From JBMOPD01 sp049323615 (GTDB lineage: Bacteria > Bacillota > Desulfotomaculia > Desulfotomaculales > Desulfocucumaceae), in the NCBI GenBank assembly GCA_049323615.1, contig JBMOPD010000074.1, positions 1 to 31,978 on the forward strand: a stretch of DNA of 31,978 nt. The letters are read 5' to 3'. The notes beneath the pieces were generated by a model. The model did not search any database and had not been told where the DNA came from. It worked only from the letters and a program-made list of their open reading frames with translations. Each line of letters opens with the position of its first letter. The first letter of the stretch is position 1. Shown piece after piece: positions 7,373 through 15,412 of the stretch. Both the position numbers and the translations under genes were made by a program.

Positions 7373-8599
7373 GTGATCTGGCTGACTCTTATAGTCCTGG
7401 TGGGCGTGTTCAGCCTCACCTATATCTGGTTCACCCTTTTTCCCGGACGGGTGGCCCCCGAAACGGGGCAGTATTTTACCGCCGAACAGGTGAACCGGGG
7501 CCGTGAGTACAACCAGGCCCTGCGGCTGGTGTACATCACCGGCCTTTTGGCGCAGGGAGCCTTTCTGGTATGGCTGGTTTTTGGCGGGCGGGCGGCGGCC
7601 CTTTCCCGCTGGGCCCAACATTCCACGGGCGGCAGTTACTGGGGAAGCCTCCTGCTGTTTTTCCTGGCGCTGTGGCTTTTGCTGAGGCTGATCAACCTCC
7701 CCTTCACGCTCTACAGCAGTTTTTACTGGCAGCACCGCTGGGGTTTTTCCACCCAGACCATGGGTTCCTGGTGGATGGATTACCTCAAGGGGGCGGGGCT
7801 GGATCTGGCCCTGTCCGCTGTCGGGGTGGCCCTGCTTTTCTGGTTCATGAACCGCTGGCCCGGCGCCTGGTGGCTGGCCGGGGCGGCCTTTTTCTCCCTC
7901 TGGCTGGTGGTTCAGAGCCTCCTCTGGCCGGTGGTGGTGTCCCCCCTCTTCAACCGTTTCGTCCCGGCAAAGGACCCTGCGCTTATAACCATGGTCCGCC
8001 AATTATCCAACAGGGCCGGGCTGCCGGTGGACCAGGTGCTGATTATGGACGCCAGTGAGCGCACCACCAAGGCCAACGCCTACTTTACCGGCCTGGGGCC
8101 GACGAAGAGGATCGTCCTTTACGATACCCTGCTGGCCAATTACCCTCCGGACGAGGTGGAGGCGGTGGTGGCCCACGAAATGGCCCACTGGCGCCATGGG
8201 CACATCATCAAGGGACTGGCCTTTGGTGTGCTGGGCAACTTCATTTTCTGGGGCTTACTGTTCTTGCTTCTGCGGTCCACCATGCCGCCGTCCTTATCCC
8301 AGCCGCCGCACACCTGGGCGGTGATCCTGCTGTTTTTCCTGCTTGCCTTTTTCATCAGCAGCCCCTTGCAGAACCATATCTCCCGGGGCATGGAGGAGGA
8401 GGCCGACCGGGCAGCGGTAACGCTGACCGGAAACGCTCCGGCGGCAGTCCGCCTGCAGCTGAACCTGGCCACCAGGAACCTGTCCGACCTGTCGCCGCCG
8501 GCCTATATCCGGTGGTTCAGCTACTCCCACCCTCCGGCCCTGGACAGGATCAAAACAATCCGGCAGACCGGCAGGGGCGCCGGACCAGGAGCAAAATAA
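7373..8599 (+). CDS. M48 family (Ste24-type) membrane zinc endopeptidase
   Basis: The 408-residue M48 metallopeptidase has Ste24p/CAAX-protease architecture: hydrophobic segments at about residues 1-25, 60-80, 95-115, 140-165 and 170-195, a cytosolic catalytic part, and two more hydrophobic segments at about 275-335. The zinc site is HEMAH (268-272, within VVAHEMAHWRHGH), with the third ligand in EEEAD (341-345). ERTTKANAYFTG and KRIVLYDTLL are classic M48 signatures. Bacterial homologues degrade damaged membrane proteins; no prenylation role is implied. The GTG at 7373 has no nearby Shine-Dalgarno. GGGGGG at 7342-7347 stands seven bases before an in-frame CTG at 7355, which would add six residues. 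The cupin gene follows 17 bases after the stop. Confidence 0.92.
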   Translation: MIWLTLIVLVGVFSLTYIWFTLFPGRVAPETGQYFTAEQVNRGREYNQALRLVYITGLLAQGAFLVWLVFGGRAAALSRWAQHSTGGSYWGSLLLFFLALWLLLRLINLPFTLYSSFYWQHRWGFSTQTMGSWWMDYLKGAGLDLALSAVGVALLFWFMNRWPGAWWLAGAAFFSLWLVVQSLLWPVVVSPLFNRFVPAKDPALITMVRQLSNRAGLPVDQVLIMDASERTTKANAYFTGLGPTKRIVLYDTLLANYPPDEVEAVVAHEMAHWRHGHIIKGLAFGVLGNFIFWGLLFLLLRSTMPPSLSQPPHTWAVILLFFLLAFFISSPLQNHISRGMEEEADRAAVTLTGNAPAAVRLQLNLATRNLSDLSPPAYIRWFSYSHPPALDRIKTIRQTGRGAGPGAK

Positions 8600-8616
8600 G
8601 CAGAAGGAGGGATAAC

Positions 8617-8940
8617 ATGTTTGCCAGAAAGAATCCGCAGGGGTATATACCCGTGGTTGACGGGGTAAAAAGAAAAACACTGGTCTTCGGGGAAAAAACC
8701 CTGATGAGCGAATTTCTGCTGGAAAAAGGAAAAATTCTGCCTCTTCACAAACACCCCCACGAGCAGACAGGCTACCTGGTAGCGGGGAAAATACTCCTGG
8801 TTGTTGCCGGAGAAGAATATGAAGTGGAACCCGGAGACAGCTGGTCCATCCCCGGGGATGTGGAGCACTGGGCAAAAATAATCGAGGACTCGGTGGCGGT
8901 TGAAGTATTTGCTCCGGTAAGACAGGATTACCTGCCCTGA
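8617..8940 (+). CDS. Small cupin-domain protein
   Basis: The 107-residue protein is a single conserved beta-barrel of the cupin_2 type. Motif 1 reads LPLHKHPHEQTGYLVAGK, with three His and a Glu able to hold a divalent metal, and motif 2 reads EPGDSWSIPGDVEHWAKI, with the usual fourth His. Such small cupins act as sugar or amino-acid-derivative isomerases, dioxygenase-like enzymes or ligand sensors, and the reaction cannot be assigned. AGAAGGAGGG, six to seven bases before the ATG at 8617, fixes the start. It follows the protease gene closely and its last 13 bases overlap the end of the convergent NAD synthetase gene, so there is no space for a classical terminator. Confidence 0.85.
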   Translation: MFARKNPQGYIPVVDGVKRKTLVFGEKTLMSEFLLEKGKILPLHKHPHEQTGYLVAGKILLVVAGEEYEVEPGDSWSIPGDVEHWAKIIEDSVAVEVFAPVRQDYLP

Positions 8941-10886
8941 CAAGAGCTGTCGGCCGGCAGCCGGCAGCTACCGGACTCCGAGGAGAGGAGTTTCTTTTTC
9001 AGCTCCAGGTACCTGGCGGTAAAATAAGGGCCGTTTTGGGCTTCCCGGTGGTCAAACCCGTATACCCTCCTGCTGACGGCAAGCACCGGCGGGGCCTGGA
9101 TCCTTTTGGCCACAGCCATGCCGGTATATGAATTCCACCATTTCTCCAGGTCGGCAATAAACTCCCGGGGGCCGGGGAAAAGGCGGCCCACCAGGCCGGG
9201 CTGGCAGCCTATTTTTTCTTCCAGCACGCCCTGGGCATACCAGGTGAGTATTTCTTCGGGGGTTGCCCGGTTCCAGTGTTCCATAAAGGCCCGGAACAGG
9301 TAATCGTGGTAGGGATAGACAATGGGATCGCCCTTTCCCTCGTCCACCGCCTGATCGGGGGAAAGCTCGGCGCTGGGCACCAGGTCGATAATTCCCCGGG
9401 GAATAACTTCCCGGTGGTAAACATGGTCGTTGAGGTACCTGGCCAGGTCATAAACCTGGTGTTTCCAGAGATCGGCCAGGACCGCAAAAAAGCCGGCCTG
9501 GTCCCCGTACAGGGTGGAGTATCCGACGGTCAATTCACTTTTATTGGCGTTGCAGGTGAACCCGCCCCCGAAGGCGGCGGACAGGGCGGCCAGGACGCGG
9601 GCGGAACGGTCCCGGGCCTGGATATTTTCGGCCATAAAGGGGGTAACCGGGAGGTGGAACTGGCGGCCGTCCTTAAGGCTGACAATGGGGGTCCGGCTGA
9701 TTTGTTTAACGGTATAGTCCACCGACTCCTGAATGGGCATTACAGTATACAGGCAGCCCAGGTTGCGGGCCAGCCGTGAGGCCAGGTCCCTGGTGGTGGC
9801 CGAGTTGTAAATGCTGGGCATGTTTGCCAGCAGAACATTTTCCGGCCCCAGCACCCCGGTATAGAGGCAGGCGCTTACCGCCGAGTCGACGCCGCCTGAA
9901 ACCCCGATAACCACCCTGGCCATGCCTATGGAAGACAGAAAAGCGCTTATTCCGTAGCTCAGGGCCTGGTAGATACTACCGGTATCCCGGTCATCCGGCA
10001 CCGGAACCGGGGACGGGCCCCCGCCGCCACCGCCCGGGCTCAGATCAACAGCTTTTAATTCCGGCGAGAAGGCCGGGCAATGGGCGACAACATTTCCCCC
10101 GGAGTTGTAAACGGTGCTGCAGCCGTCGAAGGTGTAAACGGTCTTGCCGTTGTTCTGGATGCCCACATTGTTTACATAGACCAGGGGAACCCCGGTTTCC
10201 CTGGCCTGCTTGGAAAAAACCCGGTTCCGCTTGTTGTTTTTGCCCAGGGTAAAAGGAGAACTGGATATGTTTATAAAGAGGTCCGCCGGACCGTTGCGGT
10301 GGATGGCGGCCATCGGTTTGAAGGCATAGTCGTCGCTCCAGCCGTCTTCACAGAGGATACAGCCCAACCTCACCAGCTCCCCGGCAATACTCAGATTAAC
10401 CGGCTGCAGCAAGTCTTCCACCCTTTTCCCCAGTTCCAGCGCCAGCTTGGGCAGGCTGTAGAAGTGGCGGGTATCGTCAAATTCCCGGTAATCCGGATGG
10501 AGGGTTTTGATCCGGAAAGGGTAGGGAAAGTTGTCATCCCCCAGCAGCCTTCCGTTTTGGGCGACAAAAAAAGAATTATACTTGCGGACCCTTCCGTCGT
10601 CGCCGGTCTTATGCCAATCCACGCCGACATTGCCGAAAAGCACGCATATGTCCGTGGAGGCCTCAATTACCCGGCGGCCGTATTCCTCGCAGTCCCGCAA
10701 AAAGGCCTGCTGTTCCCAGGTGTCTCCCAAAAGGTACCCGGGAACGGCCATCTCCGGGAAAATTACCATATGCGCCTGCCGCCGGCGGGCCTGGCCTATC
10801 ATATCCAGCATGATTCCGGTATTTATATCCGGCCTTCCGGGAACAACCCTCATCTGTCCCAGGGCAATTTTAAGCGACAGCGCCAT
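8928..10886 (-). CDS. nadE: Glutamine-dependent NAD(+) synthetase
   Basis: The 652-residue two-domain enzyme makes NAD from nicotinic acid adenine dinucleotide, using ATP and ammonia taken from glutamine, the last step of NAD synthesis. The N-terminal nitrilase-type glutaminase (about 1-280) has its Glu-Lys-Cys triad at Glu45 (FPEMAVPGY), Lys127 (IKTLHPDY) and Cys179 (CILCEDGW). The C-terminal synthetase domain has the PP-loop SGGVDS at 330-335 and the NKSELTVGYSTLYGD segment. Between the domains lies an odd Gly6/Pro-rich linker (about 283-298). A GGTGGAG-like site precedes the ATG at 10886. It lies 59 bases downstream of the UPF0173 gene on the same strand and shares its promoter by position. 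Length is normal for the family. Confidence 0.96.
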   Translation of the reverse strand: MALSLKIALGQMRVVPGRPDINTGIMLDMIGQARRRQAHMVIFPEMAVPGYLLGDTWEQQAFLRDCEEYGRRVIEASTDICVLFGNVGVDWHKTGDDGRVRKYNSFFVAQNGRLLGDDNFPYPFRIKTLHPDYREFDDTRHFYSLPKLALELGKRVEDLLQPVNLSIAGELVRLGCILCEDGWSDDYAFKPMAAIHRNGPADLFINISSSPFTLGKNNKRNRVFSKQARETGVPLVYVNNVGIQNNGKTVYTFDGCSTVYNSGGNVVAHCPAFSPELKAVDLSPGGGGGGPSPVPVPDDRDTGSIYQALSYGISAFLSSIGMARVVIGVSGGVDSAVSACLYTGVLGPENVLLANMPSIYNSATTRDLASRLARNLGCLYTVMPIQESVDYTVKQISRTPIVSLKDGRQFHLPVTPFMAENIQARDRSARVLAALSAAFGGGFTCNANKSELTVGYSTLYGDQAGFFAVLADLWKHQVYDLARYLNDHVYHREVIPRGIIDLVPSAELSPDQAVDEGKGDPIVYPYHDYLFRAFMEHWNRATPEEILTWYAQGVLEEKIGCQPGLVGRLFPGPREFIADLEKWWNSYTGMAVAKRIQAPPVLAVSRRVYGFDHREAQNGPYFTARYLELKKKLLSSESGSCRLPADSSCQGR

Positions 10887-10945
10887 CCGTCGACTCCACC
10901 TTTCACTGTTTTATTCTAAACAATCAAGGTGGGATTTAACAATAG

Positions 10946-11644
10946 CTAAATGAAGACCTCCTGGCCCGGCTTGACGGCCTCCACCTTCGTCTCCGGGGCC
11001 CTTTCCCGGGCCAGGTTGACGAAGCCTGCCGGGTCCTGCACCAGAATGGGGAAAGTGCCGTAATGAATGGGGATCGCTTTTTTGGGTTTCAGCAGCGTAA
11101 GGCTGTACGCCGCCTGCACGGGATCCATGACAAATACGCTGCCGATGGGCAGAAGGGCAAGGTCGATCTCATAAATCCTGCCGAAAAGCTCCATATCGGA
11201 GAAAATACCGGTATCCCCCGCGTGGTAAACGGTTTTGCCGTCCTCCAAAAAAACAATGTACCCTACCGCCTCTCCGGCTGTGCCGGAATGGAAGGCCTGG
11301 GTCATGGTCACCTTGATCCCGGCCGCTTCCACCTGGCCGCCGATATTCATGCCCATGCCGAAAATAATCTTGTCTTCACTCACCCCGGCCTGCTTTAGCG
11401 CGTTGGCCAGCTCCGGCTGGGCTATTACCACGGCTCCGGTTGCTTTTACCAGGTCCGGGATGTCACTGCCCAGGTGGTCGAAATGGTCGTGGGTGACTAA
11501 AATAAGGTCGGCCCTTTTGATATCTTCCTTCTTGATGGGGCAGGCGGGGTTCCCGGTAATCCAGGGGTCGATCAGTACTACCGCTCCCTTTTCCGATGTG
11601 ATCTGGCAGGCGGCGTGTCCCAGCCATTTTACACTATGAGCCAT
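10946..11644 (-). CDS. UPF0173 family metal-dependent hydrolase (metallo-beta-lactamase fold)
   Basis: The 232-residue single-domain metallo-beta-lactamase-fold protein is of the UPF0173 (YtkL-like) type. Metal motifs are THDHFDHLG (HxHxDH), AFHSG, YHAGDTG and a C-terminal IHYGTF. The N-terminus VKWLGHAACQI and LIDPWITGNP are characteristic of the family. The natural substrate is unknown; the fold hydrolyses esters, thioesters, phosphodiesters or lactones. AAAGGAGG lies about eight bases before the ATG at 11644. A well-formed promoter lies 43-71 bases upstream, and nadE follows 59 bases after the stop, which suggests a two-gene operon. No functional link to NAD synthesis is established. Confidence 0.92.
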   Translation of the reverse strand: MAHSVKWLGHAACQITSEKGAVVLIDPWITGNPACPIKKEDIKRADLILVTHDHFDHLGSDIPDLVKATGAVVIAQPELANALKQAGVSEDKIIFGMGMNIGGQVEAAGIKVTMTQAFHSGTAGEAVGYIVFLEDGKTVYHAGDTGIFSDMELFGRIYEIDLALLPIGSVFVMDPVQAAYSLTLLKPKKAIPIHYGTFPILVQDPAGFVNLARERAPETKVEAVKPGQEVFI

Positions 11645-11686
11645 TTATTAAACCTCCTTTGTTACGGCTTGCCAATTTATGTAATT

Positions 11687-11715
11687 ATTATAATATTGTC
11701 CCATATTATCTTCAA
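11687..11715 (-). promoter_or_regulatory. Sigma-A-type promoter for the UPF0173-nadE unit
   Basis: On the minus strand TTGAAG (complement of 11710-11715) and TATAAT (complement of 11687-11692) are separated by exactly 17 bases. The -10 box is a perfect consensus. Transcription would begin about 30-35 bases before the ATG at 11644. Confidence 0.7.
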
Positions 11716-11722
11716 TAAAATT

Positions 11723-11983
11723 CTATCCCTTCTTATGGTGGGGCGTTGCCGAAACCTTTGCGATGGCGGCCTCAAGCTGCCGCTGCACATCAATTTTCAG
11801 CTGGGGGCTGATGGCCTTGATCACTTCCCCTTCGGTGGAGACCACGTAGTTTGGAGGCAGATTGTTGAGCGCAATGGCGGCTATATCCAGTTTGCACCGC
11901 TCGCACTTGCAAATATCCCTTTTTTCCATGATTTTATTAAGCTGTTCAAACAGGGTTATTTCGGTGGCATTAATCAAGCGCAC
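11723..11983 (-). CDS. ComFB-like (late competence development) protein
   Basis: The 86-residue protein matches the ComFB family. It has a CKCERCKLDIAAIALNNLPP core in which Cys25, Cys27 and Cys30 form a CxCxxC cluster, followed by NYVVSTEGEV. ComFB of Bacillus sits in the late competence operon, and some homologues bind cyclic dinucleotides; the function here is unproven. The start is a GTG at 11983 with a GGGGGG Shine-Dalgarno eight bases upstream. No comFA or comFC lies beside it, so this is a stand-alone copy. It is divergent from the GntR gene across about 200 bases. The Cys cluster suggests zinc binding. Confidence 0.85.
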   Translation of the reverse strand: MRLINATEITLFEQLNKIMEKRDICKCERCKLDIAAIALNNLPPNYVVSTEGEVIKAISPQLKIDVQRQLEAAIAKVSATPHHKKG

Positions 11984-12155
11984 TAAGACGACCCCCCCTG
12001 GTAAGCTGTGGAGCTTTCGAAAAAAATGTTTAATTGTTTTTCTCCTCCTTGACGACTGATTCCTTCTTTATATGCAGTTCTTCCTGGAAATATTTTAAAA
12101 AGCACCCGCAAGCCCTTCAATAAAATTGTATATTGTATAAAATTATAAAATTTAC

Positions 12156-12182
12156 TTGATTTACTTTTCAGTGAATTATAAA
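12156..12182 (+). promoter_or_regulatory. Possible promoter of the GntR-glycyl radical enzyme operon
   Basis: TTGATT (12156-12161) and TATAAA (12177-12182) are 15 bases apart, within a very A+T-rich stretch of repeated TATAAAAT-like words (12120-12190). The -10 box ends eight bases before the ATG at 12191, so the message would be leaderless or nearly so. Spacing is short and other pairs are possible. Confidence 0.35.
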
Positions 12183-12190
12183 ATATAAAT

Positions 12191-12913
12191 ATGAATTTGG
12201 GTAAATTAACCGAGAATGCCTTCAAAAGGTACCGAACCACCCCAAACATGGTGGCCGACGTGTTGCGTGAGGCGATTTTAAGCGGGATATTAGGGGACGG
12301 GCAGCAGCTTCGTCAAGACGAAATCGCCGAACAATTCGGGGTAAGCCGGATTCCCGTGCGCGAGGCTTTACGGAAGCTTGAGGCGGAGGGATTGGTCACT
12401 TTCTACCCGCACCGGGGGGCGGTTGTCTCACAACTATCCCCCGGGGAGGTCCGGGAGATCTTTGAAATCCGTGTCCTCCTCGAGTGCCAGGCCCTGCACC
12501 TGGCCATCCCCCACCTGTCGAAAAGCCGGTTGAAACAGGCGGAAGCAATCCTGGAAGCAACCGATGAGGAGGATGATGCTTCAAGATTAAGCGAATTCAA
12601 TCTTGAATTCCACACCATCCTCTATACGCCGGCCAACCGTCCCTATCTCCTGTCGTTTATCAACAACCTGCACGCCAACGTCGACCGGTATATGCGCATC
12701 TGCCTGCATTTGATCAAACACAAGGCCAAATCCCAACAGGAACACCACCAGATTCTTGAAGCCTGCCGGCAGCGTGACGCATGTACAGCCGTAGAAATCT
12801 TAAAGCGGCACATTGAAACGGGCGGCAAGCTGGTGATTGAGTACCTGCAGCAGGAAAGGAAAATAAAATCGGAAGCAGGCAAAAACAACAGGGCCGGCAA
12901 GGAAAGGGGGTAA
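12191..12913 (+). CDS. GntR family (FadR/FCD subfamily) transcriptional regulator
   Basis: The 240-residue DNA-binding regulator has an N-terminal winged helix-turn-helix (about residues 15-85; QLRQDEIAEQFGVSRIPVRE is the recognition part) and a C-terminal all-helical FCD ligand domain (about 90-220), with EIFEIRVLLE, a central EFH and later His residues that bind metal and small carboxylates in the family. It is the first gene of the apparent operon with the glycyl radical enzyme, whose ATG is 75 bases after the GntR stop, so it probably controls that enzyme in response to its substrate or product (inference). No Shine-Dalgarno precedes the ATG at 12191 and the likely -10 box is only eight bases away, which fits a leaderless transcript. 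The A+T-rich upstream repeats are the best operator candidates. Confidence 0.9.
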   Translation: MNLGKLTENAFKRYRTTPNMVADVLREAILSGILGDGQQLRQDEIAEQFGVSRIPVREALRKLEAEGLVTFYPHRGAVVSQLSPGEVREIFEIRVLLECQALHLAIPHLSKSRLKQAEAILEATDEEDDASRLSEFNLEFHTILYTPANRPYLLSFINNLHANVDRYMRICLHLIKHKAKSQQEHHQILEACRQRDACTAVEILKRHIETGGKLVIEYLQQERKIKSEAGKNNRAGKERG

Positions 12914-12988
12914 AGTAAACATTACCGCCGGCCCCGATGCGATTACCGTTGTCAAATCCCTGGGCATACGGTTAAGGGGGTTTCTTTG

Positions 12989-15373
12989 ATGATTGGACAA
13001 ACGCAAGCCAGCGAGAGAATCAGCCGGTTAAAAAGTGCGGTCAATATGGCCTTTCCTTCGATCTGTATCGAACGGGCGCGCGCCTTCACGGAGTCCCACA
13101 AAAAGACGGAAGGTGAGCCTGTAATAGTCAGGAGGGCAAAGGCATTTAAAGAGGTTTGTCAGACCATTCCCGTTATTATTTTTGATGATGAGCTCATCGT
13201 CGGAACCTCCGGGCAGTACCGCCGTTCCGGCGCCATTTTTCCCGAGTTATCCTGGAAGTGGATCGCCGAAGAAATGGATGGCTTTGCTACCCGCAAGCAG
13301 GACCCCTACCAAATATCCCCGGAATACAAGGAGATCCTGCTGAGCGAGATCTTCCCCTACTGGCAGGGAAAATCCCTTGAAGAGGCTTTCCTGGCTCGCC
13401 TACCGGCCGAAACCGCCAAATTGCTTGTGGACACCGGCATTATTGACAATGACATGAAATGGCGCAATGGCGTCGGCGAGGTAACACCAGACTACGAGGA
13501 TATCATTTTTAAAAAGGGCTTCTATGGAATAAAACAAGAGGCGGAAGAATACCTTGTGAACCTTGAGCCGCTTACACCGGAAAACCTGGAGAAGATTTAT
13601 TTTTACCAGGCAGTGATTGAAACCTGCGACGGCATCATTATTCTGGGCAGGCGCTATGCGGAAAAAGCCGCTGAAATGGCCGCAACCGAAGTCAGCGGGA
13701 CCAGACGCCGGGAGTTGCTGAAGATCAGCGATATCTGCCGGTGGGTACCGGGCAACCCGCCCAGGAGCTTTTGGGAAGCCCTGCAAATGATCTGGTTTGT
13801 TCAGATTGGCTGCATTCTTTCCGAAAACCCCCTGGCCTTAAACCTCGGCCGCTTCGACCAGTACACCTTCCCCTATTACCGGGCGGACCTGGAGAAGGGC
13901 GAAATCACCCCGGATCAGGCGCAAGAATTAATCGAATGCCTTTGGATTAAACTGTCCGAGTGGATCTGGACAGTATCGAAAAACACGGCCAACTATTTTG
14001 CCGGATACAACTCATTCCAGAACCTTACGGCAGGAGGAAGAAAACGCAACGGAAGCGATGCCACGAACGATGTCTCTTACATGTGCCTGCAAGCTACGGC
14101 CAATGCCAGAACACACCAGCCGGGCTTGAGTGTAAGAATCCACCCCGACTGCCCTGAAGAATTCCTCCTGGAGGTTTGCCGGCTGGTCCGGTTAGGCACG
14201 GGTTTCCCTGCCGTTCACAACGACCGGGTGGGCACTGCCATGCTGCTCGCCGCCGGCCTGTCTCCTGAGGACGCCCGTGACTGGAACAACTGCGGTTGTG
14301 TCGTTCCCCACTGCCGCAAAAATGGCGAATGGACAGCGGCGGCCAATGTAAACCTGGCGGCGGCGCTGGAATATGCCTTAAATGACGGTAAAAGCCGCCT
14401 CAACGGCCGGCAGATGGGGCTTAATACCGGCAATCCCGCTGTGTTCGGCAGCTTTGAAGAGGTTAAAGAAGCTTACTACCAACAGTTGCGCTACCTGATT
14501 AAGCATGCCGTGATCGGCACGGTAATCGCCCAGCAGATCCACGCCGAATCCGTACCGCGCCCCTTTCTCTCCACCCTCGTCGAGGGCTGCCTGGAGAAGG
14601 GTAAGGATTTAAGCAAAGGCGGGGCTAAGTATACCGTCGGTTCCGTTGTGACGGGAATTGGTGTGGCCGATGTGGCTAATTCCTTTGCCGTGCTCAAAAA
14701 GCTGGTGTTTGAAGAAAACAAAATCACCCTGGAAGAATTGTGCCGCGCCATGGACAACAACTGGGAGGGGGCCGAAGAAATCCGGCAAATGGCACTTGCC
14801 TGTCCCAAATATGGCAATGACGACGACTATGTAGATGACTTTGCGACTGAATTGACAGATTTCTTCCACCGGGAACTGCGCAAGTATACCGACTGGTGGG
14901 GCAAACCTTTCAATTCAGCCTTTATGGGTATCTCAAACTATATACCTACAGGTATGGTCCTGGGCGCCACCCCCGACGGCAGGCTCGCGGGAACTCCTTT
15001 GACCGAAGGATGCTCACCCCATGCCGGAACTGACATGACAAGTCCCACGGCGGCCATGAAATCGGTAGCCAAGATTAACCATGAAAGCCACTCCGGAGGG
15101 ACTTTGCTGAACATCAAGTTTTCTCCGCAGGCGTTGGAAACCGGACGGAGCCTTCACAACCTTGCTTCCCTGATTAGAAGCTATTTCGAGATGGGCGCTT
15201 TCCATGTCCAATTTAATGTCATTTCTCCGGAGGTATTGAGAGACGCCCAGGCACACCCGAAAAACCACCAGGACCTGCTGGTCAGGGTCGCCGGGTACAG
15301 CACCAGATTTGTCACCCTCTCCAGGGAAGTTCAGGACGCCATCATCGCGCGCACCACTTATCAGGCGGTATAG
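12989..15373 (+). CDS. Glycyl radical enzyme of the PFL/glycerol dehydratase superfamily, substrate unknown
   Basis: The 794-residue protein has both hallmarks of the superfamily: a C-terminal glycyl radical loop (RVAGYSTRF; radical Gly769) and a mid-protein cysteine loop WNNCGCVVPHC (residues 432-442), with Cys437 the likely thiyl site. N-terminal PFL-like and C-terminal Gly-radical domains are complete. Diol, choline and hydroxyproline enzymes and the hydroxyphenylacetate decarboxylases carry Cys-x-Glu here. This protein has Val439, and unusually three cysteines (435, 437, 442) cluster in the loop. It also lacks the adjacent Cys-Cys of pyruvate formate-lyase. AAGGGGG at 12974-12980 supports the ATG at 12989 (TTG at 12986 is an alternative). 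It is flanked by its own GntR regulator and activating enzyme. No shell-protein gene is visible, so no microcompartment is suggested. Confidence 0.93.
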   Translation: MIGQTQASERISRLKSAVNMAFPSICIERARAFTESHKKTEGEPVIVRRAKAFKEVCQTIPVIIFDDELIVGTSGQYRRSGAIFPELSWKWIAEEMDGFATRKQDPYQISPEYKEILLSEIFPYWQGKSLEEAFLARLPAETAKLLVDTGIIDNDMKWRNGVGEVTPDYEDIIFKKGFYGIKQEAEEYLVNLEPLTPENLEKIYFYQAVIETCDGIIILGRRYAEKAAEMAATEVSGTRRRELLKISDICRWVPGNPPRSFWEALQMIWFVQIGCILSENPLALNLGRFDQYTFPYYRADLEKGEITPDQAQELIECLWIKLSEWIWTVSKNTANYFAGYNSFQNLTAGGRKRNGSDATNDVSYMCLQATANARTHQPGLSVRIHPDCPEEFLLEVCRLVRLGTGFPAVHNDRVGTAMLLAAGLSPEDARDWNNCGCVVPHCRKNGEWTAAANVNLAAALEYALNDGKSRLNGRQMGLNTGNPAVFGSFEEVKEAYYQQLRYLIKHAVIGTVIAQQIHAESVPRPFLSTLVEGCLEKGKDLSKGGAKYTVGSVVTGIGVADVANSFAVLKKLVFEENKITLEELCRAMDNNWEGAEEIRQMALACPKYGNDDDYVDDFATELTDFFHRELRKYTDWWGKPFNSAFMGISNYIPTGMVLGATPDGRLAGTPLTEGCSPHAGTDMTSPTAAMKSVAKINHESHSGGTLLNIKFSPQALETGRSLHNLASLIRSYFEMGAFHVQFNVISPEVLRDAQAHPKNHQDLLVRVAGYSTRFVTLSREVQDAIIARTTYQAV

Positions 15374-15412
15374 CCGCCGCTGCCCGCTCAACAAAATGAC
15401 AGGAGTATGCTT

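Noticed and set aside
10080..10919. A 279-codon open frame on plus opposite nadE.
   Set aside because: It is antisense to the well-supported NAD synthetase gene, with no ribosome site and no family features.
11983..12249. An 88-codon open frame on minus starting inside the GntR gene.
   Set aside because: It overlaps the GntR N-terminus and the promoter region and shows no coding features.
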